A stretch of 64,000 bases of DNA from Candidatus Gastranaerophilales bacterium (GTDB lineage Bacteria > Cyanobacteriota > Vampirovibrionia > Gastranaerophilales > Gastranaerophilaceae), in the NCBI GenBank assembly GCA_944324425.1, contig CALUWE010000003.1, positions 1 to 64,000 of the forward strand, read 5' to 3'. The position numbers were made by a program, and so were the translations under genes. The notes beneath the pieces are model-generated. The model worked only from the letters and a program-made list of their open reading frames with translations, had not been told where the DNA came from and did no database searches. Position 1 is the first letter of the stretch; each line of letters opens with the position of its first letter. Below, in pieces: positions 51,385-60,384 of this stretch.

Positions 51385-52338
51385 GTGATTGAGATTTTAA
51401 AAACCCAAGACGATAAAACCCTTAAGAAATTAACTTTAAATGAAGCTGAATCCGGCTCATGGTTTAATCTTGTAAGCCCGACGTTTGAAGAAATTCAAAA
51501 AGTTTCCATTATTTTGGATTTGGAAGAAAACTTTTTAAGAAACTCATTGGACGCAGACGAGTTATCACGTACCGAATATGAAGACGGCAATTTATTAATC
51601 ATCACAAACATTCCTTTTTTGGATGATGAAAAAAACTTTGACACTTTACCTTTGGGTATAATTTTAACCCACGAAGGAGTTATAACCGTTTGTTCAAAAG
51701 AAAATAAAATCATAAGTTCATTTAACGATGATACATCTAAATTCTTTGATACTCGTGATAAAACAAACTTTATGCTTGCGATTTTGTTTAGAACAGCAAA
51801 ATATTACTTAAGATACTTGAAAATAATAAATAAACAAACAGAAGAAATTGAAGACTCTTTGAGAAAAACAACAAATAATAAAGCTTTATTCAAACTTATT
51901 GAAGCTCAAAAATCTCTTGTATATTTTACAACAGCACTGAAAGACAACCGTGTGGTTTTGGAAAAAATCTTAAAATCGGTTAATTCTCAAAACCTTCAAG
52001 GTCTTTTAAAATTTGATGAAGACGACATCGATATGCTTGAAGATGTTATTATTGAAACCAAACAGGCAGAAGAAATGGTTGATATGCACAGAACCATTTT
52101 AGAGAGTATGATGGACGGTTTTGCTTCAATTATTAATAACAACGTAAACCAAGTTATGAAATTTTTGGCAGCAATAACAATTATTTTATCAATCCCTACC
52201 ATGCTTGGCAGTTTTTGGGGAATGAACGTGCCCCTGCCTTTTGCTGAAAGCGCCCACGGGTTTATTTATGTTATTTTGCTCTCCACTTTGTGTGCTGTCG
52301 GTGCAGCTTTTTTCTTTGGCAAAAAAGGGCTTTTGTAA
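51385..52338 (+). CDS. corA: CorA-family divalent-cation transporter
   Basis: A 317-residue CorA protein. The cytosolic N-domain and long helices precede two C-terminal membrane helices; the selectivity motif GMN (near residue 280, FWGMNVPLP) and the closing YVILLSTLCAVGAAFFF are present. It imports Mg2+ (or Co2+, Ni2+) as a pentamer. The GTG start is preceded by AAGGGAG. Its last 150 bp are antisense to the C-terminus of the metalloprotease-like gene at 52189. Confidence 0.95.
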   Translation: MIEILKTQDDKTLKKLTLNEAESGSWFNLVSPTFEEIQKVSIILDLEENFLRNSLDADELSRTEYEDGNLLIITNIPFLDDEKNFDTLPLGIILTHEGVITVCSKENKIISSFNDDTSKFFDTRDKTNFMLAILFRTAKYYLRYLKIINKQTEEIEDSLRKTTNNKALFKLIEAQKSLVYFTTALKDNRVVLEKILKSVNSQNLQGLLKFDEDDIDMLEDVIIETKQAEEMVDMHRTILESMMDGFASIINNNVNQVMKFLAAITIILSIPTMLGSFWGMNVPLPFAESAHGFIYVILLSTLCAVGAAFFFGKKGLL

Positions 52339-53331
52339 TTTTTTATTTAAAATGTCCGAAACTAAATTTTTAACCTTTAGTCCGACAACTGTGCCACCTG
52401 CAACAAAAGCTACATTTGAAAAATACCCCATAAATGCTCTTAAATAAGAAGATTTGAATTTTTTATAATCAACCTTATCTAAATAAGGCTTTGCTGCCTT
52501 TAAGCCCCTTATTGAGGCCGTTCCTTCTTCAATAAGAAGGGGTGATGCAGCCAAAAATGCAAGTTTGCCGACATTATTTTGTAAAAATTCAATCGGCTTA
52601 TTTTTCTTTTCTTTGTCTTTTTGACTGGGTAACAAAATTGCAGCAACTCCGAGAGCAATAGCCAAATCATAGTGAATTCTTGATAAATTTGAAATAAATT
52701 TGCCGCCTTTTTTCAAGTTATAATTAATACTGTGGCCAAGTTCATGAAAAAAGGGAGTATTAATTTCAGAATCTGCCACTAAAATTGAATTTGTTGAGGT
52801 TGAAAACATTGCATTATCAGCAAATTTTATTGAAATATAGGTGTCTAAATTAAATAAAGTATCATCAAAGTCATCTGTGCCAAACAGCCAGTCTGCAAGG
52901 TGTTGCAGGGTTAAATTATCAGGGTTTTTTCTTAATAATTTTTCAATTTTATCACACAATTTAGAATAAAATGTTTCAGAATCGGGATATAAGGCATTTA
53001 AAATTTCTTCTTCTTTTGGGAAATTATCAATATCTGAAATAATATTTTTAATATCTTGCATTTTTTCCAAGTCATTAGCTCCTTTGGCAAGAGGAACAAA
53101 AAACAGTTTTGTGCCTTTTTCTTTTACTTTTGAATTCAAAAATGCCAAATTATATGCCTGTTTTGTTTTTTGAGGGTTTTTTAGTTTTTCAACATTTGCC
53201 TTAGTATAAAATAAATCTGAAGCAAAGTTTGCGGAAGAATATATTCCATAGCCTGCTAAAAGCCCAGCTGCTCTTGATACGGCAGATGTAATATAATTTT
53301 TATGGTTATTTTCATTGGTGATTGTTAACAA
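52189..53331 (-). CDS. Membrane metalloprotease-like protein overlapping corA
   Basis: A 380-residue protein from a TTG with AGAGAG ahead; no ATG lies within the first 90 residues. A zinc-protease motif HELGH (196-200) and a distal IEEGTAS (267-273) that could supply the third ligand suggest a gluzincin-type metalloprotease. Hydrophobic segments near 220-236, 256-268 and 303-320 look membrane-spanning. Residues 332-380 are encoded antisense to corA and have odd composition (KSCTDSTQSGEQNNINKP), so the true end may once have been earlier. No known family; substrate unknown. Confidence 0.7.
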   Translation of the reverse strand: MLTITNENNHKNYITSAVSRAAGLLAGYGIYSSANFASDLFYTKANVEKLKNPQKTKQAYNLAFLNSKVKEKGTKLFFVPLAKGANDLEKMQDIKNIISDIDNFPKEEEILNALYPDSETFYSKLCDKIEKLLRKNPDNLTLQHLADWLFGTDDFDDTLFNLDTYISIKFADNAMFSTSTNSILVADSEINTPFFHELGHSINYNLKKGGKFISNLSRIHYDLAIALGVAAILLPSQKDKEKKNKPIEFLQNNVGKLAFLAASPLLIEEGTASIRGLKAAKPYLDKVDYKKFKSSYLRAFMGYFSNVAFVAGGTVVGLKVKNLVSDILNKKLQKPFFAKEKSCTDSTQSGEQNNINKPVGAFSKRQGHVHSPKTAKHGRD

Positions 53332-53430
53332 AAAATCTCTCTTTAAAAAACGGATAGCAAATATAAAAAACTTATGAAAATTTTCATTTGCTTAAATTCT
53401 TATGTATAATTTAAAAAAAGGAGATAAATT

Positions 53431-53868
53431 TTGAAACTTGTTATTCAAAGAACAAAAGAGGCAACGGTAGAAATAAACGGGGATATATGCGCAAAAATCG
53501 GAAAAGGAATGTTAATTTTATTCGGTGTTGAAAAAAATGATACCGAAGATAAAATAGATTTTCTGGTAAATAAAGTTTTAAATTTAAGGTTCTTTGAAGA
53601 TGAAAACGAAAAAATGAATCTTTCAATTAAAGATATAGAGGGCGAAATTTTGGTTGTATCGCAATTCACACTGGCTGCAAATTGCAATAAGGGCCTAAGA
53701 CCAAGTTTTGACAATGCAATGAAGCCCGATATTGCCGATACTTACTATAAAAAATTTATTTCAAAAATAAGAGAGTCAAACCTAGTTGTTAAAACCGGTG
53801 TTTTCGGAGCAGACATGAAAGTCGGGCTTATAAATGACGGCCCCGTTACGTTTATTTTGGAAAAATAA
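53431..53868 (+). CDS. dtd: D-aminoacyl-tRNA deacylase
   Basis: A 145-residue DTD protein that removes D-amino acids from tRNA. VSQFTLAANCNKGLRPSFD and the C-terminal FGADMKVGLINDGPVTF (GxGP-type cross-subunit motif) are diagnostic. The start is TTG (reading as Met: MKLVIQRTKEATV), set by AAGGAG seven bases upstream; alignment to MRVVIQR-type starts supports it. One base separates it from the tRNA nucleotidyltransferase, so the two tRNA enzymes are co-translated. Confidence 0.95.
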   Translation: MKLVIQRTKEATVEINGDICAKIGKGMLILFGVEKNDTEDKIDFLVNKVLNLRFFEDENEKMNLSIKDIEGEILVVSQFTLAANCNKGLRPSFDNAMKPDIADTYYKKFISKIRESNLVVKTGVFGADMKVGLINDGPVTFILEK

Positions 53869-53869
53869 T

Positions 53870-54976
53870 ATGAATTTGTTAAATAAACTCAATAATAAAG
53901 AAAAAGAAATCATAGATATAATTTTAAACTCGAACAACCAATATAAAAATAAAATTTATATAGTAGGCGGTATTGTTCGCGATTTATTGATGGAAAATCA
54001 AATAAAAGACATTGATTTTTTAATAGAAGGCAGCGCAATTGAATTTGCAAAAGTATCAGGGCTCAAAATAAATTCAATACATGAGGCGTTTGACACCGTA
54101 AAAGTTGAAGTTTTAGGCCAAGAGATTGATATTGCATCAACAAGAGTTGAAAAATATGATTTTATGGGGACACTCCCAAACGTTTTAAAAACGGGCGTAA
54201 AAATAGAAGAAGACCTTAAAAGAAGAGATTTTACCGTTAATTCAATTGCATACAATTTGGGTACAAATCAAATTATAGACCCATTTCAAGGGCAAAATGA
54301 CATAAACAATAAGGTTTTGAAAATTTTACATGATAAATCATTTTTAGATGACCCGACAAGAATTTTAAGAGGGCTTGATTTTAAACACAGATTTGATTTT
54401 GAATTTTGCAATAAAACTGAAGAATTGATACAAGAGTGCATAAAAACATTTGATAATAAACATTTAAGTATAGACAGAATTTATCTGACACTTAATAAGA
54501 TTTTCTCATTTTCATATTCAGATAAAATTCTGGCAGAAATTTTAGACAAAGAAATTTATAAAATATGGATGACAAAAACAGAATTAAAATCATCACAAAT
54601 AACAAATCTCAAAAAAGCGGCAGAATTGTTTAATATAAAAGAGCAAAGCAAGCTTTATATATCAGCTTTGGAATCAATTTTTTATGTTAAGCCGCCTTTA
54701 AAAAATAATTTTGAAATTTACGAATTTTTTAAAACCTTTAATCCTGAGCAATTAGCGCTGTATTATTTTAAAACAGCCGATGACAATGCTCTTATTTATC
54801 TAAAAATTATGAATACAAAAAATCTGGTAAACGGCAATGACGTAAAATCATTAGGCTACAAGCAAGGAGAGATAATCGGCAAAATTTTAAATTCGTTGCT
54901 TAAAGAAAAATTGCTGAACCCCGAGTGCTTTAAAACCAAAGATGATGAAATAAAATTCATTACCGAAAATTTTTAA
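53870..54976 (+). CDS. cca: CCA-adding tRNA nucleotidyltransferase / poly(A) polymerase-like
   Basis: A 368-residue class II nucleotidyltransferase. The head domain has VGGIVRDLLM and KDIDFLIEG (metal-binding DxD), then IDIASTRVEKYDF and RRDFTVNSIAYNL; the neck has DPTRILRGLDFKHRF. It should add or repair the 3' CCA of tRNA, in line with the two tRNA genes here lacking encoded CCA. The C-terminus is short, without an HD domain. The ATG at 53870 is chosen over a 12-residue longer frame that overlaps dtd. Confidence 0.92.
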   Translation: MNLLNKLNNKEKEIIDIILNSNNQYKNKIYIVGGIVRDLLMENQIKDIDFLIEGSAIEFAKVSGLKINSIHEAFDTVKVEVLGQEIDIASTRVEKYDFMGTLPNVLKTGVKIEEDLKRRDFTVNSIAYNLGTNQIIDPFQGQNDINNKVLKILHDKSFLDDPTRILRGLDFKHRFDFEFCNKTEELIQECIKTFDNKHLSIDRIYLTLNKIFSFSYSDKILAEILDKEIYKIWMTKTELKSSQITNLKKAAELFNIKEQSKLYISALESIFYVKPPLKNNFEIYEFFKTFNPEQLALYYFKTADDNALIYLKIMNTKNLVNGNDVKSLGYKQGEIIGKILNSLLKEKLLNPECFKTKDDEIKFITENF

Positions 54977-54983
54977 TAAATTA

Positions 54984-55009
54984 AAAAGCCCTGCAAATGC
55001 AGGGCTTTT
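54984..55009. terminator. Bidirectional terminator
   Basis: AAAAGCCCTGC and GCAGGGCTTTT around AAAT, between the convergent cca-like gene and the 808-residue gene. Confidence 0.92.
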
Positions 55010-55018
55010 ATTTTGATG

Positions 55019-57445
55019 CTATTTATCGGCATCTTTATCTTTGTCGGTGTCATCGTCGTCTTTATCTTTGTCAAAATATTCTTCCGTTACTTGGTCAAAA
55101 GCTTCTTCGGCAGCGTCAGCAGCTCCAGTTGCATCTTTTCTTTCGGCATAGGGTTCAGATGCTCTTTTAGCGGAATCTTTAACCGCATGAACATATTCGC
55201 CCGACCTGCCGTCTGCGCCGTATAATTCAACAAATTGTTCATATTCAAGCGGCAAACCTACGTCAGTATCATCGTTTTCTTTTGCTTCTGCCAATTTATC
55301 TTCAAGCGTGTCAGCCAGAGCGCCCAATTTATCATAAGCGGCTTTTGCCTCTGGGCCTGAAATTGACCAGTCATCAAATGCATTTTCAAATTGTTCGCTT
55401 GTAATATTTGATGAAATATTGCCTGCATTATCAGCAATTTGACCGTAGAATATTTCGAGGTTTTCTGCAGTATTTAAAGTTTCGTTTGCGGTAATTTCTT
55501 CGCCGTCTTTTGTAATTGTAAATTGATTTATTATATTTGAGCCGTTAATGTCGGTAAATCCTTCATCGACATTGTCTTCGCCGTTTATATTACCGGAAGC
55601 TTTAATATCTCTTAAATCAATACTTGTAATGCCTGCTTGCGCTGCTGATGTATATGACACATCAAAGTCGACAGAGTTTGTATAAGCACCTTTGCCTTTA
55701 TAATCCGAGCCGTCTTTATACCCGTCAACATCATCCGAACCGAACTCTCCGACGGATTCAATTTGATTATTGGAAATTAAAGTTAATTGATCAAGCGCCT
55801 TGTTGCCGTCATCATCAACGTCATTTTCATCAATAATTCCGTCATTGTTGTAGTCAAAAGCAAGCAGTTCTGATATACCGTCTTTAGAGCCTAATAAATC
55901 GTTATTATTTCCGTCGGTATAGTCAAATTTGCCGTTATTGTCTCGGTCAGTTATAAATGAATATGTAATATTGCCGTCTTGGAAAGTAATCGGGTCATAA
56001 TGGCCTCTTGTAGTTTCAATATTGGAGCTTCCGTCTTCTGTTGAAATTCCTGCGCCTACATTCCAGCAATCAAGAATTTTTGCCGCAATATCTTTATACA
56101 ATGTACCTGTTTGGGCATTATCCTGTACAATTTTATAGTTTCTTTCAGATGTCTGGCTTGATAAACTGTATTCAATACCAGAATTTGGAAAAGCTTTGGT
56201 CATTACATACATAGCTTCTTTGAATGTAAATCCTGCTTTATACATTTTATCCAATGAACTCAAACCGAATTCCTGAAGCTTTTCAATATTTGAAGCATCC
56301 ACACTGTCTGCTGTTTTTTGAGTTCCTGATGTTGCAAGTGCGTTTAATTTGGAATAAACCGCTTCATCCGAGCCTTCGTTATTCGGAATTACATAAGAAA
56401 TGGTTCCATCTGCCTGAACGTTTCTTTTAATGCCGCAATTCCAAGTATTCATAACGAATGTTAAAATTTCATCCGGCGTTGCGCCAAGGTTTTGCAAGTT
56501 TTGAAGCATTCCTTCATCATTAATTCTTGTGCTCAAGTTTTGCAATTGCGGGTTTTTGCTTATTGTGGCGTACCAAGTGGCATTATAACCGGTGCCTTGG
56601 TTTTTGGCTGCATACTCGGCCATTGCATCATCTATTTGTTTTTGTTGTTCAGGTGTTCTTTCTTGAACCTGATTATCAGCATCGGGGTTAGGTGCATCGC
56701 CTGCATTGCCCTTAAATGCAGTGGCATCCGCCAAAATTTCGTCGGCTACTTCAGCTTTTGCGCCTGAATAAACGGGAGCTTTTGCATCTAAATCTTTATT
56801 TTCATATGCACCCTTTATGGTATCGGACATATTATTTTTGGTAATCGTTAAAAGGTTTATTGTAGCATTTGTTGAACTTAATTGATTTTGAAGGCCTTTA
56901 ACCTTATCCAAATCTGTCTGTATTTCTTGCATAACAGGGCTGATTTGACCTTTAAGGTCTTCATATTGGCCGTATAAATTCTTAATTGTACCTATATTAG
57001 CACCTGCAACTTCTCTGATTCTTTTTGCAAATGCTTCATCATAGCAGCCTTCATAAGAATCGCCGTTACCATTGTTATAAGAAGCAACAGCATCTCTTGC
57101 CGCTAATCTTGCCGCCTCTTTTACTTTTTGCTGATATTGCATGGTTTTATCGGAAATTTGAGAAATAACATCAGCTAAGTCATCGTTTTTACCGTCAATT
57201 TCATAATTTTTCTCTTCAATTTCTTCGCTTAGTTTTTCTGCTTCTTCCGTCAGTTCGTCAATCTTTGCTTGAAGGGCGTCTATTTGCTTTTGAATTTGTT
57301 CTTTGCCTTTTTCGCCCGCATTAAAATATCCTGTATCTTCAAACAGGTCTTGAAGTTCATCTCTTGAATAAGTAACTCCGCCATTTACCGAATTTTGCGC
57401 AATACTCTCGCACAATTTGGCAACACTATTGTTAATAGCCGACAT
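55019..57445 (-). CDS. Large coiled-coil protein with EF-hand-like loops, unknown
   Basis: An 808-residue acidic protein. Residues 45-115 and 160-225 are coiled coils. The centre is globular, and near 500-552 it has calcium-loop-like repeats: DRDNNGKFDYTD, DYNNDGIIDEND and DVDDDGNKALDQ, similar to EF-hand or dockerin/thrombospondin-3 loops. The C-terminus is helical and ends in an Asp/Lys tail. No signal peptide or membrane segment is visible, so if it is exported it uses another route. AAGGAAA lies before the ATG. With the genes at 20402 and 60385 it forms a set of Ca-loop proteins in the window. Not assigned to a family. Confidence 0.78.
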   Translation of the reverse strand: MSAINNSVAKLCESIAQNSVNGGVTYSRDELQDLFEDTGYFNAGEKGKEQIQKQIDALQAKIDELTEEAEKLSEEIEEKNYEIDGKNDDLADVISQISDKTMQYQQKVKEAARLAARDAVASYNNGNGDSYEGCYDEAFAKRIREVAGANIGTIKNLYGQYEDLKGQISPVMQEIQTDLDKVKGLQNQLSSTNATINLLTITKNNMSDTIKGAYENKDLDAKAPVYSGAKAEVADEILADATAFKGNAGDAPNPDADNQVQERTPEQQKQIDDAMAEYAAKNQGTGYNATWYATISKNPQLQNLSTRINDEGMLQNLQNLGATPDEILTFVMNTWNCGIKRNVQADGTISYVIPNNEGSDEAVYSKLNALATSGTQKTADSVDASNIEKLQEFGLSSLDKMYKAGFTFKEAMYVMTKAFPNSGIEYSLSSQTSERNYKIVQDNAQTGTLYKDIAAKILDCWNVGAGISTEDGSSNIETTRGHYDPITFQDGNITYSFITDRDNNGKFDYTDGNNNDLLGSKDGISELLAFDYNNDGIIDENDVDDDGNKALDQLTLISNNQIESVGEFGSDDVDGYKDGSDYKGKGAYTNSVDFDVSYTSAAQAGITSIDLRDIKASGNINGEDNVDEGFTDINGSNIINQFTITKDGEEITANETLNTAENLEIFYGQIADNAGNISSNITSEQFENAFDDWSISGPEAKAAYDKLGALADTLEDKLAEAKENDDTDVGLPLEYEQFVELYGADGRSGEYVHAVKDSAKRASEPYAERKDATGAADAAEEAFDQVTEEYFDKDKDDDDTDKDKDADK

Positions 57446-57557
57446 ACAATTTCCTTTCCGTAGTACATACGAATATAATTAGCCCGATAAATATACTTAC
57501 GGAAAGTTATTTATATATATTTAATATAAAATTAAAAATATTAAAATTTATTTACAT

Positions 57558-60185
57558 TTACACAAGAGGTTCATCGTCGGAATCAACAAATTGAACGCCG
57601 AATCGAACTCTAAAAATGTGTTTTACGGTTTCGGATTGAATATCAAACATCATCTGGTTGAAATAGTCAAAAGCTTTCTTTTTATATTCAAGCAAAGGAT
57701 CCTTTTGGCCGTATGCAACAAGGCCGATTGAATCCTTAAGATCATCGATGTTATTCAAATGGTCAATCCATTTTTGATCAACAACTTGCAATAAAATATC
57801 TTTTTCAATATGACGAAGCATATTGTCATCCGAAAATGCAACTTGCGGCTCATCAATTTGGCCGTATTTTGTCATAACTTCATTAAATGCATTAATTGTA
57901 TTTCTTTCATGGTCCTTATATGCATTTACTGATTCTTTCTTTAACAAATCAAGAATATCTGAATATCTGAGTTTTTTTAGATCGTTCATTTTAATTTTTT
58001 CGGATAACTGAGGAAATATTGTGTGAATTTCCGTTGTTAAAAGTTTTATATCTTCATCAACATACTCAGCTGGAGACATGTCTTTTGAAACATATTGTCT
58101 TAACAACCTTTCGCACTCTTTTTCAATCATATATATAATATCTTCATATAATGATTTGCTAGATAGTACTTTCTTTCTTTGTGTATAAAATTTTTCTCTC
58201 TGTATATTAATAACATCGTCATATTCCAAAACGGATTTTCTTATATCAAAGTTTCTTGTTTCAACCTTCTTTTGTGCAGATTGAATTTGTTTTGATACAA
58301 GCTTTGATTCCAAAGGAACATCATCAGGCATAAATGAAGCAATGATATTACCACCGAAAATTCTCATCAAATCATCTTCCAAAGAAAGATAAAATCTGGT
58401 AGACCCGGGGTCTCCCTGACGAGCCGCACGACCTCTAAGCTGATTATCAATACGCCTTGATTCATGGCGTTCAGTTCCTATAACATGCAAGCCGCCCAAT
58501 TCAACAACTTTGTCATGTTCTTTTTCGGTTATTTGTCTTGCTTCAATTAATGCTTTTTCTTTGGCATTTTCATAATCGGGATGATCAGGGGTAATTCCCA
58601 ATGAATCAAGTTTTTCTTTTGCAAGATACTCAGGGTTGCCGCCAAGTAAAATATCAGTACCTCTTCCCGCCATATTGGTAGCAATGGTAACAGAGCCCAA
58701 CCTGCCGGCCTGCGCAATTATATAAGCTTCTTTTTCGTGGTGCTTTGCATTTAAAACATTATGTTTAATTCCTCTTTTTTTAAGCATTTGAGATAAAAGT
58801 TCGGATTTTTCAATGCTTATTGTGCCGCACAGAACAGGGCGTTTTTCCTTGCTGAGTGCTTCAATCTCGTTTACAACATTTTCAAATTTTGCTCTTTGGC
58901 TTTTATAAATAACGTCAGGGTGGTTAATCCTGATATCAGGTTTATTTGTCGGAATTGCTGTAACTTCCAAATTATAAATTTTCCCGAACTCGGCTTCTTC
59001 GGTCATGGCAGTACCTGTCATACCGGACAATTTAGGATATAATCTGAATAAATTTTGGAAAGTAATGCTGGCTAAAGTTTGGGTCTCATCTTGAATTTTA
59101 ACCCCTTCTTTGGCTTCTATTGACTGGTGAAGCCCTTCAGACCATCTTCTGCCCTGCATTAACCTGCCCGTAAATTCATCAACAATCATTATTTCGCCGT
59201 TACGAACAACATAATCGGTATCCTTGATGTACAATTCTTTTGCCCTTAGTGCCTGTGTTAAGTAGTGAGCGTATTGGGTTTTAATATCGTATAAATCATC
59301 AACATGAAGAAGTTCTTGAGCCTTATCAATACCGTCTTCCGTAAATATAATGTTTTTTGTCTTTTCATCAACTTCATAGTGAACATTTTTTTCTAACATA
59401 GGAGCAATTTTTGCCATTAAAATATATGTTTCGGCAGATTGCTCAAGGCGCCCCGATATTATTAACGGAGTTCTTGCTTCATCAATTAAAATACTGTCAA
59501 CTTCGTCAATAATTGCATAATTATAAGGTCTTTGAACAAGAGTATCCAAAGACTTTGCCATATTATCCCTAAGATAGTCAAAGCCGAATTCATTGTTTGT
59601 GCCATATGTTATATCGCATTCATAAGCTTTTTTCTTTTCTTCAAAATCATATCCGCCTGCTGAAGACAAAATAACACCGACAGATAAACCCAAAAATTCA
59701 AAAATTTTACCCATCCAATCGCGGTCGCGCTTTGCAAGATAATCGTTAACAGTAATAATATGCACTCCTTTTCCCGAAAGTGCGTTTAAATATGCGGGCA
59801 AAGTTGCAACAAGGGTTTTGCCTTCGCCTGTTCTCATTTCGGCAATGTGCCCTTCATGAAGAAATATTCCGCCAATTAATTGAACATCAAAATGGCGCAT
59901 ATTTAAAACTCTTTTGCCGGCTTCTCTAACCGTAGCAAAGGCTTCAGGCAAAATTTTATCCAAAGCGGCTTTTTCTAAAGCAAGGTCGGTTTTATAATCG
60001 GCAGAAGTTTCTCTCTCGCTTAAAATCTTTTTAAATTCAGCTGTTTTAGCCTTTAATTCCTCATCAGACATAGCTGCAAATTCAGGCTCCAGATTATTAA
60101 TATGATCAACAATAGGCTGAACTTTCTTTATTTTTCTGTCATTTGGGTCTTTAAATATTTTAAGCAATACGTCAACTACGCCCAT
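57558..60185 (-). CDS. secA: Preprotein translocase ATPase SecA
   Basis: An 875-residue SecA motor for the SecYEG channel. It shows MRTGEGKTL (Walker A), IIDEVDSILIDEARTPLIISG (DEAD-type Walker B), TVNDYLAKRD, and AGRGTDILLGGNPEY / GTERHESRRIDNQLRGRAARQGDPG of the second helicase domain, then the scaffold and wing domains. The C-terminal SecB/zinc-binding tail (CxCxSGKxYKxCCG) is absent; the protein ends in VDSDDEPLV. GAGGTAATTTATA before the ATG gives a good start. Confidence 0.97.
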   Translation of the reverse strand: MGVVDVLLKIFKDPNDRKIKKVQPIVDHINNLEPEFAAMSDEELKAKTAEFKKILSERETSADYKTDLALEKAALDKILPEAFATVREAGKRVLNMRHFDVQLIGGIFLHEGHIAEMRTGEGKTLVATLPAYLNALSGKGVHIITVNDYLAKRDRDWMGKIFEFLGLSVGVILSSAGGYDFEEKKKAYECDITYGTNNEFGFDYLRDNMAKSLDTLVQRPYNYAIIDEVDSILIDEARTPLIISGRLEQSAETYILMAKIAPMLEKNVHYEVDEKTKNIIFTEDGIDKAQELLHVDDLYDIKTQYAHYLTQALRAKELYIKDTDYVVRNGEIMIVDEFTGRLMQGRRWSEGLHQSIEAKEGVKIQDETQTLASITFQNLFRLYPKLSGMTGTAMTEEAEFGKIYNLEVTAIPTNKPDIRINHPDVIYKSQRAKFENVVNEIEALSKEKRPVLCGTISIEKSELLSQMLKKRGIKHNVLNAKHHEKEAYIIAQAGRLGSVTIATNMAGRGTDILLGGNPEYLAKEKLDSLGITPDHPDYENAKEKALIEARQITEKEHDKVVELGGLHVIGTERHESRRIDNQLRGRAARQGDPGSTRFYLSLEDDLMRIFGGNIIASFMPDDVPLESKLVSKQIQSAQKKVETRNFDIRKSVLEYDDVINIQREKFYTQRKKVLSSKSLYEDIIYMIEKECERLLRQYVSKDMSPAEYVDEDIKLLTTEIHTIFPQLSEKIKMNDLKKLRYSDILDLLKKESVNAYKDHERNTINAFNEVMTKYGQIDEPQVAFSDDNMLRHIEKDILLQVVDQKWIDHLNNIDDLKDSIGLVAYGQKDPLLEYKKKAFDYFNQMMFDIQSETVKHIFRVRFGVQFVDSDDEPLV

Positions 60186-60331
60186 TATAAATTACCTCAT
60201 CCTCTATAACATTATTATTTATATTGATATTATCACAAAAAGAAAAATCGTGAAGCTATTATAAGGACTAGATTATAACGATTTATGTAACGAAATGTAA
60301 CAAAAAACATAAACTGTGAAATTCAATAAAT

Positions 60332-60350
60332 TGTATATACTTTATATATA
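60332..60350 (+). promoter_or_regulatory. 19-nt promoter-region element, copy 2
   Basis: TGTATATACTTTATATATA, identical to the element at 20424-20442 (minus). It ends 34 bp before the ATG of the EF-hand gene at 60385. The intergenic region with secA (199 bp) holds no other feature that I can name. Confidence 0.5.
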
Positions 60351-60384
60351 CATAAGTAAAGATTAAAATTGAAAGGTATTGGTT

